Below, piece by piece: positions 21,952-27,954 of a DNA stretch of 29,835 nucleotides. The stretch is from a virus. The notes under the pieces are model-generated. The model saw nothing but the letters and a program-made list of their open reading frames with translations, was not told the DNA's origin and ran no database searches. The stretch lies in the IMG/VR virus record IMGVR_UViG_3300047378_000206, positions 1 to 29,835 of that record, one strand, 5' to 3'. The first letter of the stretch is position 1. Each line of letters starts with the position of its first letter. The position numbers were made by a program, and so were the translations under genes.

Positions 21952-22646
21952 TGGAAAAGCCATCCTATTTTGCTATTCTGACTGCTGATGTGCGTTATGA
22001 CAAGACATTGAAGCCACTGGCTAGATTGTTATACGCAGAGATCACTGCATTGTGTAACAAAGAAGGCTACTGTTGGGCGGGTAATCAATACTTTGCTGAT
22101 CTATATGAAGTGGACAAGAACACAGTTAGTGGTTGGATAGGACAGCTTAAGACACGAGGATACATCACAGTACAACTTGAATACAAAGAAGGCACTAAGC
22201 AAATCCTCAATAGGTATATACGAATTAATGGGGAGGGTATACACAAAATAATAGATACCTCTCTACAAAAAGATAGTTACCCTATCAACGAAATAATAGA
22301 AGTTAATAAGACAATTAATAATACATTTAATAATACAGTTAATAATAAGGATTATTTTAGTCAGTTTTGGGATTTCTATCCTAGAAAAGCAGGTAAGGAA
22401 GCGGCAAGAAAAGCATGGGAAAAGTTACAACCTAATGAAGAACTGATGACATTGATTGCTAACAACATAAAAGAGCGCATAGATAAAGGTGAATGGCGAA
22501 AGGATAATAAATCATACATCCTGCACGCGAGTACTTTTTTAAACCAAAAACGATGGGAAGACGAAGTCTTGGAGAAACAACATGAAAAATCTAAATCAAC
22601 TGATACAGCAGGAAGTAAGTGGCTTAACCTCGAAGCCGACTTTTGA
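21951..22646 (+). CDS. O-like replication initiator with internal iterons (231 aa)
   Basis: The N-terminal half is a winged helix: 'YDKTLKPLARLLYAEITALC', 'WAGNQYFADLYEVDKNTVSG' and 'LKTRGYITVQLEYKEG'. This matches helix-turn-helix replisome organisers. A low-complexity linker with TINN, TFNN and TVNN units (about 121-132) is encoded by tandem 12-bp repeats. The C-terminal part 'FWDFYPRKAGKEAARKAWEK' is the usual partner-binding end of phage O-like proteins. It should bind the repeats and recruit the P-like protein made by the next gene. ATG overlaps the Cro stop; a GTG one codon earlier is possible. Confidence 0.88.
   Translation: MEKPSYFAILTADVRYDKTLKPLARLLYAEITALCNKEGYCWAGNQYFADLYEVDKNTVSGWIGQLKTRGYITVQLEYKEGTKQILNRYIRINGEGIHKIIDTSLQKDSYPINEIIEVNKTINNTFNNTVNNKDYFSQFWDFYPRKAGKEAARKAWEKLQPNEELMTLIANNIKERIDKGEWRKDNKSYILHASTFLNQKRWEDEVLEKQHEKSKSTDTAGSKWLNLEADF
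22311..22346 (+). repeat. Tandem 12-bp iterons in the O-like gene, probable origin
   Basis: Three exact-length tandem units ACAATTAATAAT, ACATTTAATAAT and ACAGTTAATAAT (22311, 22323, 22335) differ only at the fourth base, and a degenerate fourth unit lies just before (22299-22310, GTTAATAAG). They are in frame and very A+T-rich, both useful for initiator binding and DNA opening. In lambda the iterons likewise lie inside the O gene, so this is the best candidate origin of replication. Confidence 0.75.
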
Positions 22647-23034
22647 ACCAGAAAGAACACCAGAGGAAAAGCAGGCAACTAATTACTTGTTTGGATTGTT
22701 ATCTGTTGTCTTTGGAGAGAAGAAGATGTCCGTGACCTTCCCTGATGAGATGTTAATCGCGGCTAAGAGAATGAACGCCACAGCTATTGGGAAGTTCAGC
22801 CGTGAAGAGATAGACAAGGGCATAGTGTTTATCAAAGAACAACGTGCTAATGCTAACTCTGACTTTGACTGGCCTAACCTTGATCTTATCATTGGCGCGA
22901 TCAAAGATGCTAACAGAGTAAGGGCACTACACCGTGAATACGAGCCACCTGCCGCACTTATAGGACATGACAAGTCTGTAGCTGAAGAAGCAGGGCGAAA
23001 GGCTCTTGATGAAATGAAAGCATTGTTTAGCTAG
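22582..23034 (+). CDS. P-like replication protein / helicase loader (150 aa)
   Basis: It overlaps the O-like gene by 65 bases. The sequence contains 'TNYLFGLLSVVFGEKKMSVT', 'AAKRMNATAIGKFSREEIDK' and 'FDWPNLDLIIGAIKDA', the pattern of phage replication protein P and related loader proteins, and ends with 'YEPPAALIGHD' plus a short helix. Lambda P brings the host DnaB helicase to O-bound origin; the same role is inferred. It is smaller than lambda P (233 aa) but similar to short P-like proteins of other phages. GGAG precedes the ATG. Confidence 0.75.
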   Translation: MKNLNQLIQQEVSGLTSKPTFEPERTPEEKQATNYLFGLLSVVFGEKKMSVTFPDEMLIAAKRMNATAIGKFSREEIDKGIVFIKEQRANANSDFDWPNLDLIIGAIKDANRVRALHREYEPPAALIGHDKSVAEEAGRKALDEMKALFS

Positions 23035-23043
23035 GAGAATGAT

Positions 23044-23292
23044 ATGATTCAAGCGTTTACTGATACTGAGGCCGCTGTTGAAGAGGCACATTTTATACAG
23101 CACGCGTTACATGAAAATGCATACCTTGCGCTAGATAGAGGACATAAATTATATGTGTTAACAGCAAGGGATATGGAACGTCCTGCTAATTGCAAATTTA
23201 CCGTGATTGAAACATTTTATTTTAAAGGAAGTATGGATTATGAAGCAAAAAAATATTTTAAAGATTACTCCTCAAGGAACGAAGAGTCTTAA
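23044..23292 (+). CDS. Small hypothetical protein (82 aa)
   Basis: AGGAG precedes the ATG. Acidic, with a helical N-half ('TDTEAAVEEAHFIQHALHEN') and a strand-like second half ('RPANCKFTVIETFYFKGSMD'). There is no recognised family. Its last 53 bases overlap the next gene in another frame. Confidence 0.6.
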   Translation: MIQAFTDTEAAVEEAHFIQHALHENAYLALDRGHKLYVLTARDMERPANCKFTVIETFYFKGSMDYEAKKYFKDYSSRNEES

Positions 23293-23560
23293 GTTCATAG
23301 GTGAGAAGGATGGTTTTGAGACTGGCAGGATATACACCCTTGTTGAACTTTCTAAAATTACAGGTATAAAGCCTAATGCCCTTCAAAAAAGAATAGGAAC
23401 CAGCAATTTTTTTAATGAACATCATGTTAGACCGACATCTCCTTATCAAAATTACGGAGGGGATAGACTGAAAAGAGAAAAGAAACCTAAAGTTGTAAGT
23501 AGCGTATTTGAAAGTCACATTGAATTAATTAGCGCACAATGGTTAAAAAGGAAACTCTAA
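23240..23560 (+). CDS. Small basic, possible DNA-binding protein (106 aa)
   Basis: The ATG at 23240 (MKQKNILKITPQGTK) is chosen over an earlier one at 23207 because AAAGGAAG lies before it. A first part 'KFIGEKDGFETGRIYTLVEL' is followed by 'SKITGIKPNALQKRIGTSNF', which has helix-turn-helix spacing. The rest is basic. A regulator is possible but not shown. The start lies inside the 82-aa gene, and the stop overlaps the next ATG. Confidence 0.55.
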   Translation: MKQKNILKITPQGTKSLKFIGEKDGFETGRIYTLVELSKITGIKPNALQKRIGTSNFFNEHHVRPTSPYQNYGGDRLKREKKPKVVSSVFESHIELISAQWLKRKL

Positions 23561-23979
23561 TGGGTGAATCTTACACAGTAAACACTGAACAGAAGAAAGA
23601 ATTGTTTAAGAAGTTTGTCGATGAGTTGTTTGAAGACAAGCAGTACATTACTTTTCGATACACGTTTGGTAAGCCACGATCACCAAAGCAACAAGCGGCA
23701 CTGGAAGTCTACTTCAGAGAGGCGGCTAAGAAACTAAACGATGCAGGTATCTACCACCAGATGAACGCTAAGTTTATGAAGGGTGACATCGAGATACCGT
23801 GGACGCAAGAATCATTTAAAACATTCTGGAAGCAGATTCAAAACACCATGTATGACATAGAATCTACTACAGAGATACACTCGGACAAGGTAGCTAAAGT
23901 ATATGACGCTATCAATCGGGGTTTAGTGGAGCGAACAGGTATACACATACCATTCCCCTCAAAAGATATGACTGATTAG
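23560..23979 (+). CDS. NinB-like / recombination-region conserved protein (139 aa)
   Basis: The ATG at 23560 has AAGGAAA upstream and overlaps the preceding stop (TAATG). The protein has 'FRYTFGKPRSPKQQAALEVY', 'IEIPWTQESFKTFWKQIQNT', 'ESTTEIHSDKVAKVYDAINR' and 'ERTGIHIPFPS', a pattern that recurs in short phage proteins near ninG and is often placed near NinB. Whether it binds DNA as NinB does cannot be seen, so the name is a tentative comparison. Confidence 0.6.
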   Translation: MGESYTVNTEQKKELFKKFVDELFEDKQYITFRYTFGKPRSPKQQAALEVYFREAAKKLNDAGIYHQMNAKFMKGDIEIPWTQESFKTFWKQIQNTMYDIESTTEIHSDKVAKVYDAINRGLVERTGIHIPFPSKDMTD

Positions 23980-23987
23980 GAGTTAAC

Positions 23988-24101
23988 ATGGATACTTTAT
24001 TAGGCATTGCATGGCTCATACTTATGGGATTATTTGTAAAAGGTTACTGGGATCTAATCAGAGATGAACAAAAAGAATGGGAAAAGAAAAACAAACGCTA
24101 G
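23988..24101 (+). CDS. Very small membrane protein (37 aa)
   Basis: A strong TTAGGAG precedes the ATG. The peptide has one membrane segment (DTLLGIAWLILMGLFVKGYW) and a strongly charged tail (RDEQKEWEKKNKR). It lies between the NinB-like and NinG genes. Similar single-helix peptides occur in phage early operons; function unknown. Confidence 0.6.
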   Translation: MDTLLGIAWLILMGLFVKGYWDLIRDEQKEWEKKNKR

Positions 24102-24168
24102 GGTATACTCTGTGAAGGGTTCTAGAAGGGCGATTAAAGGGCTTGTAGAGCTTTCTAAGCGAGTTTAG
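24064..24168 (+). CDS. Possible basic peptide overlapping the membrane peptide gene (34 aa)
   Basis: In another frame an ATG at 24064 opens MNKKNGKRKTNARVYSVKGS followed by a basic helix (RRAIKGLVELSKRV). It overlaps the previous gene by 38 bases and reaches nearly to NinG, filling an otherwise empty gap. There is no clear Shine-Dalgarno, so it is a possibility only. Confidence 0.35.
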   Translation: MNKKNGKRKTNARVYSVKGSRRAIKGLVELSKRV

Positions 24169-24215
24169 GGATAAATATGATCTACCCTACAGGGTATGGT
24201 AAAATGAGGTTATTT

Positions 24216-24620
24216 ATGGCTGTTACATTACGTTCTAAGTGTTTGACTGCAATACAGAAATTGGCAAGAATCTCTGCCGCAGATGAGTATGGAATGGTTC
24301 AATGTGTGTCGTGTGATAAGAGAATGCACTGGAAGGAATGTGATGGTGGTCACTACATAGCTAAGGGTAGTAGTTCGTACTGGGCATTAGAGGTTGAGAA
24401 TGTCCACCCCCAGTGCAAGGGCTGTAATGCCTTTGGTATGTCCAAGGGTAGTGCTGAAGGACAGTACACACTATGGATGATTGATATGTACGGTGAGGAT
24501 TTTGTTCGGCAGATGCACCAAGATAAGAGAAAGATTAAGAAGTTGTACACTGCTGATTACAGAGATATGTTAAAAGAGTTTAATGATTTAATTAAATACC
24601 ATGAGGATAGACTGTTATGA
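24216..24620 (+). CDS. ninG: NinG / Rap recombination protein (134 aa)
   Basis: The lambda NinG (Rap) family: a structure-specific endonuclease involved in recombination. Zinc ligands are visible as C30-x2-C33, 'CDGGHYIAKG' (H46), 'NVHPQCKGCN' with H64, C67 and C70. The start at 24216 (MAVTLRSK) has TGAGG upstream. ATGs at 24177 and 24204 would add 13 or 4 residues and cannot be excluded. The start of the next gene overlaps its stop. Confidence 0.88.
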   Translation: MAVTLRSKCLTAIQKLARISAADEYGMVQCVSCDKRMHWKECDGGHYIAKGSSSYWALEVENVHPQCKGCNAFGMSKGSAEGQYTLWMIDMYGEDFVRQMHQDKRKIKKLYTADYRDMLKEFNDLIKYHEDRLL

Positions 24621-24853
24621 GTAATTTCTTAAATGACTTACGGAACAAGGCTATTGATTTAAAGATGGAGCATATACCAATACAGATGGATTCGATCTTT
24701 GAGGCTGTGCTGTATGGCTCTGCCCTGCCTGCTTATGCAGTAGAAGAGATAGACTTAATCTGGTCTGAGGTAGAGGCTGAACAAGAGGCTCTTGCTGAAC
24801 CTCCTACAGATGAAGAATTAAAGTTGCATCACCCTACGTTTAGTGTAGAATAG
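24617..24853 (+). CDS. Small acidic protein after NinG (78 aa)
   Basis: Highly acidic and helical ('IDLIWSEVEAEQEALAEPPT', 'DEELKLHHPTF'). The ATG overlaps the NinG stop (ATGA). It is the last gene before the terminator at 24956. No family is recognised; acidic late-early proteins sometimes act as inhibitors or antitermination factors, but nothing specific is visible. Confidence 0.55.
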   Translation: MSNFLNDLRNKAIDLKMEHIPIQMDSIFEAVLYGSALPAYAVEEIDLIWSEVEAEQEALAEPPTDEELKLHHPTFSVE

Positions 24854-24857
24854 ATTC

Positions 24858-24906
24858 TGTGTTAACTACCGTTACACAACCCCTTAGGACTCGTGCTCGA
24901 ACACGA
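24858..24906 (+). other. Two short hairpins in the gap after the acidic gene
   Basis: TGTG-TTAAC and GTTACACA (24858-24866, 24871-24878) pair with one bulged base. TCGTG and CACGA (24891-24895, 24902-24906) pair around CTCGAA, which looks like a tRNA T-arm. No full tRNA is present, and neither hairpin has a T-run. They may be leftover attachment or regulatory sequences. Confidence 0.35.
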
Positions 24907-24955
24907 TTACTAAAATATAATTTTCTATTTCATGTGTGTTACCTAGTGTTGTTTT

Positions 24956-24976
24956 GCCCCTTCGGGGGCTTTTTTT
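24956..24976 (+). terminator. Strong terminator before the basic-protein cluster
   Basis: GCCCC (24956-24960), loop TTCG, GGGGC (24965-24969), then seven T. It closes the rightward operon. The next promoter begins on the last T. Confidence 0.9.
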
Positions 24977-24984
24977 GGTATAAT
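24976..24984 (+). promoter_or_regulatory. Extended -10 promoter, predicted leaderless start
   Basis: TGGTATAAT is a textbook extended -10 (TGnTATAAT) directly behind the terminator; no -35 is present. The first transcribed base should be seven positions after the box, at 24991, which is the A of the ATG. No Shine-Dalgarno can exist in such an mRNA. Confidence 0.7.
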
Positions 24985-24990
24985 CAGAGC

Positions 24991-25269
24991 ATGGAAAAGA
25001 AGAGTCTCTTAAAAAGAATTGGCGTATCTGGTTACAACAAACCTAAGCGTACACCTAACCACCCTACTAAGTCCCACGTTGTTGTTGCTAAATCTGGTAG
25101 TCAGGTAAAGACTATTCGTTATGGTCAGCAGGGCGTATCAGGTGCAGGCTCTAATCCTAAGTCAGCTAAACAGAAGGCTAGACGTAAATCATTCAAGGCT
25201 CGCCATGCTAAGAACATCGCTAAGGGTAAGATGTCTGCGGCATACTGGGCTAATAAATCTAAATGGTAG
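24991..25269 (+). CDS. Basic DUF6321-like protein (92 aa)
   Basis: A Lys/Arg-rich protein with 'GYNKPKRTPNHPTKSHVVVA', 'VKTIRYGQQG', then 'RRKSFKARHAKNIAKGK' and 'SAAYWANKSKW'. This pattern matches a small basic family (DUF6321) common in aquatic phages. Function is unproven; nucleic-acid binding is likely from charge. It is the first of three small basic genes and appears to be read from a leaderless message. An upstream in-frame extension is crossed by the terminator and is not credible. Confidence 0.75.
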   Translation: MEKKSLLKRIGVSGYNKPKRTPNHPTKSHVVVAKSGSQVKTIRYGQQGVSGAGSNPKSAKQKARRKSFKARHAKNIAKGKMSAAYWANKSKW

Positions 25270-25278
25270 GGGAATCAA

Positions 25279-25455
25279 ATGCCACAAGGTAAGGGTACAT
25301 ACGGTAGTAAGGTTGGACGACCAAAGAAAGTAAAAGCTAAACGCGCACGTTCTATGCCGCTAGACAAAGAGCAAGCTGAAAAAGCTATACAGGCTTTGCG
25401 TGATGAGGCAGGTAGAAAGAAGTACCGTAAAAAGAAATCAATGTTGAAGAAATAA
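25279..25455 (+). CDS. Small basic protein, GRPKK type (58 aa)
   Basis: MPQGKGTYGSKVGRPKKVKA resembles the short phage proteins that begin KGTYGSKVGRPPKK; it continues with a charged helix ('LDKEQAEKAIQALRDEAGR') and ends 'KKYRKKKSMLKK'. AGGGGAA is the ribosome binding site. The family is recurrent among marine podoviruses, but its role is not known. Its TAA overlaps the next ATG (TAATG). Confidence 0.7.
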   Translation: MPQGKGTYGSKVGRPKKVKAKRARSMPLDKEQAEKAIQALRDEAGRKKYRKKKSMLKK

Positions 25456-25604
25456 TGAAAGGTTTATACGCAAACATACACGCTAAGAGAAAGAGAATAG
25501 CCGCAGGGTCTGGTGAGAAGATGCGTAAGGTTGGGTCTAAAGGCGCCCCTACAGCCAAGGCATTCAGGAAGTCTAAGAAGACAGCAAAGAGCCTGTTAAG
25601 TTAA
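25455..25604 (+). CDS. Small basic protein, KGLYANIHAKRKR type (49 aa)
   Basis: The start 'KGLYANIHAKRKRIAAGSGE' and 'KMRKVGSKGAPTAKAFRKSK' are a well-conserved motif of tiny phage proteins found beside structural or lysis genes in many marine phages. Strongly basic, so DNA binding or head-internal role is possible. It starts on the stop of the 58-aa gene and its TAA shares the palindrome TTAA with the stop of the convergent peptidase gene. Confidence 0.75.
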   Translation: MKGLYANIHAKRKRIAAGSGEKMRKVGSKGAPTAKAFRKSKKTAKSLLS

Positions 25605-25942
25605 TACGTCCAGATAACAGGCATAGTCTTTCTAGTGTCTACATGGATGAAGGTCTTAGCTACCCCTATCCCATTGAAGCCCATTGACTGAGCGTTCTTT
25701 ATAATCTGGTACGCTTCGTTACCGTTATTGATTCGTATGTCACTGGCTATCCCTTGTCCGTGGGTTCCGACCTTTGCCTTTCTTGCTTCGATGCTATGTG
25801 TCTTATCCCTGTACCCACTGGTGATGATAAACGGAAATCCGCATACATGACGCAACTCATCCAGCTTATCCATAAAATCAACACACATCTCATTGTTGCC
25901 TGTCTCCTGACAATCAAAGTCTTTTAACTTGAAGTATCTCAT
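25601..25942 (-). CDS. M15-type endolysin peptidase (113 aa)
   Basis: A single peptidase M15 (VanY/DacB-like) domain without signal peptide. Zinc ligands H61 and D68 in 'THGQGIASDI' and H100 in 'FIHVD', with D102 next to it; 'TSGYRDKTHS' precedes. Such enzymes cut peptide bonds of peptidoglycan. Small length fits the minimal M15 endolysin type. Its ATG overlaps the holin stop (ATGA), so both are made together. Confidence 0.9.
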   Translation of the reverse strand: MRYFKLKDFDCQETGNNEMCVDFMDKLDELRHVCGFPFIITSGYRDKTHSIEARKAKVGTHGQGIASDIRINNGNEAYQIIKNAQSMGFNGIGVAKTFIHVDTRKTMPVIWTY

Positions 25943-26343
25943 TTGTCTCTCTGTACGCCCTTAGCCTTCTCTACAGTTCTCATAGCACCAAGACCTAGCA
26001 TACCCATAAGAACAGGCATCATCTCAGATAGAGAAATAAGGGGTATTGAGACTTCAGACTCAGACAATGCTAATGCAAAGTTAGCCATAGGAATTAAGAT
26101 GAAGTTACCTGCCATACCGATTGCACAAATCCAACCTACTGCGGGTCGCCAACCTGCGACAAACATATTCTTATGTGCCGCCTCTACCTTGTTGACTTCA
26201 AGCTGTCCTTTAGCAAGCTCCTGAGCGTGACGCTCTGCCATTGTAGCAATCTGGTGAGCCAAGACATTACTCTGATCTTTATCTTGTATGAACTTATCAA
26301 GAAGCCCTGCTATTGGATTTATAAGGCTACGCAGTATAGTCAT
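25939..26343 (-). CDS. Holin, 3TM family-like (134 aa)
   Basis: The N-terminal 55 residues are charged and helical. 'AGWRPAVGWICAIGMAGNFI' begins a hydrophobic region ending near residue 122 that holds about two to three membrane segments, and 'GWRPAVGW' is the mark of the 3TM holin family (Holin_3TMs). It would form lesions in the inner membrane to release or trigger the endolysin. Overlaps both neighbours by four bases. Confidence 0.85.
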   Translation of the reverse strand: MTILRSLINPIAGLLDKFIQDKDQSNVLAHQIATMAERHAQELAKGQLEVNKVEAAHKNMFVAGWRPAVGWICAIGMAGNFILIPMANFALALSESEVSIPLISLSEMMPVLMGMLGLGAMRTVEKAKGVQRDK

Positions 26344-26513
26344 TTTGATTTTCTATTAACTATCTCTTGTACTGTTTTAGATTCGTATATCCTAATACCC
26401 AACCAGATAATAGTAAATAAACTAGCGGTAGGCGGTAACCAAGCGGCCAAAGAAAGTATGCCTGTTGATGCGGCAATTACGTCAAGTGTGTCTTTCGATT
26501 GTTCATCAAGCAT
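26340..26513 (-). CDS. Small one-helix membrane protein in lysis cassette (57 aa)
   Basis: The N-half begins MLDEQSKDTLDVIAASTGIL and a hydrophobic stretch follows ('LSLAAWLPPTASLFTIIWLG'), ending in a basic tail ('VQEIVNRKSK'). The stop overlaps the holin ATG (ATGA), and the start is behind GGAAC (weak). Placement next to holin and endolysin suggests an antiholin, pinholin-like or accessory lysis protein; which one cannot be told. Confidence 0.65.
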   Translation of the reverse strand: MLDEQSKDTLDVIAASTGILSLAAWLPPTASLFTIIWLGIRIYESKTVQEIVNRKSK

Positions 26514-26525
26514 AGTAAGTTCCTT

Positions 26526-26720
26526 TTATTTCTCTGACATTGCTTGTGTTGTTTGATAACGGAAAAAGATTCCACCCATTCCAAATAGAATACTGGCTAA
26601 CATAATAGTCTCAGCGGATAGGTTAAGCTGTAGGACGTACACTTGTAGAGCCGCTAAGGTTACACCAAAGACTTGCCATCTGTTACTACGGCTACGCCAG
26701 AATTGTTTTACTCTGTCCAT
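26526..26720 (-). CDS. Two-helix membrane protein in lysis cassette (64 aa)
   Basis: After a basic N-terminus ('DRVKQFWRSRSNRWQVFG') come two membrane segments, 'VTLAALQVYVLQLNL' and 'TIMLASILFGMGGIFFRY', and a short polar tail. The ATG at 26720 overlaps the previous gene by 13 bases and is preferred to an upstream start at 26735 inside that gene. Two-helix, positively capped proteins of this size are typical class II holins, so it is a second holin candidate. Confidence 0.65.
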   Translation of the reverse strand: MDRVKQFWRSRSNRWQVFGVTLAALQVYVLQLNLSAETIMLASILFGMGGIFFRYQTTQAMSEK

Positions 26721-27055
26721 GATAATTCTACCCACTCTTGGTTGTCTTCATCCCACTCATGTACACCTTCCTCTGGATAGGGTACAGGTGAGTCCCATAA
26801 ACAAGTGTCTTCGTTTAGTGTCCAGCTAGGATAAGGTTGTGGAGGTATGAAAGCATCACGCTCCTCATCGAATGTGTAGCCAATCCCTGCATAGTTCTTG
26901 CGGAAAGGAGTACCATCGTTAGCGTGAACACCGCCACTAGTATTGTAGCTAGTGCGCTTTGCTCCGTAATACTCTTCCCAGTTAATGTCACCTTCGTCTT
27001 TGCCGACAAACACCTGAGTGACTATGTTGTTATCTAATACTGCGTAATGTGCCAT
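26708..27055 (-). CDS. Conserved tail-region protein (115 aa)
   Basis: 'YAVLDNNIVTQVFVGKDE', 'TPFRKNYAGIGYTFDEERDA', 'FIPPQPYPSWTLNEDTCLWD' and a final 'EWDEDNQEWVELSW' form a very recognisable protein found beside tail fibre or lysis genes in many marine phages. It is Tyr/Trp/Asp/Pro-rich and acidic. Function is unknown to me; a chaperone-like role or tail-tip part is plausible from its neighbours. Confidence 0.75.
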   Translation of the reverse strand: MAHYAVLDNNIVTQVFVGKDEGDINWEEYYGAKRTSYNTSGGVHANDGTPFRKNYAGIGYTFDEERDAFIPPQPYPSWTLNEDTCLWDSPVPYPEEGVHEWDEDNQEWVELSWTE

Positions 27056-27060
27056 AGTGA

Positions 27061-27954
27061 TTATCCAAAGGTTACTGTGTCAGTTGGGCCAGCGGCTGTG
27101 ATTGTAGTTTTTTTGTAACCGCCAGATGTTGTAGTTGAAGAGGTAACACCACTAGTAAACGTAGGTGTAACACTGTCTGGATAAACTAAAATAATTATTC
27201 CTGAACCTCCAGCGGCCCCATTACTAAAACCACCGTAGTAAGAGCCGCCACCACCGCCTCCTCCTGTGTTTGCCGTGCCAGCCGCGGCAGATTGATTGTA
27301 TTGTCTTCTTGCTGAATAACCGCCACCACCAGAGCCTCCATTACCACCATAGCCTCCCTGAAAAGCGCCACCGCCTCCTCCTCCTGCAAGGTAGCCTAAT
27401 GCCGAAAATGGACTGAGAGTGACGTTTCGACCTATGCCTCCATGACCACCATTGTCACTACCACCATTGCCTCCTACGGCTCCTGCACCACCGCCTGCAC
27501 CAGCACCGTAGTTAGGGCTACTACTATTACCAGAGCCGCCATTGTTTCCTTGCCCAGATGTTCCATAGCCAATGGTTCCAGTACCCAAGGCTCCACTTAT
27601 AGCGCCACCGCCTGAACCACCATTGCCGCCAGCCTGAGGTGAATTATAATTTGACCCACCGCCACCGCCTATAGACACTATGCTAGAAACAGTAGAGTTG
27701 CTACCGCTTCCTCCTACGTCAGTCCCACTTTGGGGAAGCGCCCCCCCAGCACCAACAGTAACCTGATAAGCTGTATCAGTTTGTACTTCTAACAGGCTAT
27801 TGCGAAATCCTCCTGCACCACCACCTGCTAAAGAGTAACTCGCCCCAGACCCTCCACCAGCAACGACAACATAGGAAAGAGAGAATGGCCCTGCACCACC
27901 ACCACGACCAACAGCCTTGCCGATAGAGAAGACACTTACATTAGCGCCAATCAT
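27061..27954 (-). CDS. Glycine-rich tail adhesin (about 297 aa)
   Basis: After an N-terminal 30-residue part, residues about 32-255 are dominated by Gly runs ('VVVAGGGSGASYSLAGGGAG', repeated 'GGNGGSGGG'), with a C-terminal 'VTPTFTSGVTSSTTTSGGYK' segment. Glycine-rich domain proteins of this type occur as receptor-binding adhesins on phage tails, forming a glycine polyproline-II helix sandwich. The ATG at 27954 overlaps the stop of the spike-base gene (TGATG); a GTG one codon earlier is possible. It probably contacts the host surface. Confidence 0.75.
   Translation of the reverse strand: MIGANVSVFSIGKAVGRGGGAGPFSLSYVVVAGGGSGASYSLAGGGAGGFRNSLLEVQTDTAYQVTVGAGGALPQSGTDVGGSGSNSTVSSIVSIGGGGGSNYNSPQAGGNGGSGGGAISGALGTGTIGYGTSGQGNNGGSGNSSSPNYGAGAGGGAGAVGGNGGSDNGGHGGIGRNVTLSPFSALGYLAGGGGGGAFQGGYGGNGGSGGGGYSARRQYNQSAAAGTANTGGGGGGGSYYGGFSNGAAGGSGIIILVYPDSVTPTFTSGVTSSTTTSGGYKKTTITAAGPTDTVTFG

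Noticed and set aside
22741-22800. Another CTGATGA (hammerhead core) on the plus strand
   Set aside because: No GAAA and no flanking helices; it lies inside the P-like gene. Other CTGATGA or reverse-complement hits (for example near 4225 and 21055) also lack helices.
24885-24915. tRNA gene
   Set aside because: Only a T-arm-like hairpin is present; acceptor, D and anticodon arms are missing. No other tRNA was recognised in the window.
24859-24990. Upstream extension of the basic 92-aa protein
   Set aside because: It crosses a perfect terminator and the promoter, has no ribosome binding site, and its sequence is unlike a protein.
27195-27389. Second-frame ORFs inside the glycine-rich gene and other long opposite-strand ORFs (for example 12015-12422, 9607-9957)
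   Set aside because: They lie wholly inside well-supported genes and have no ribosome binding sites or protein-like composition.
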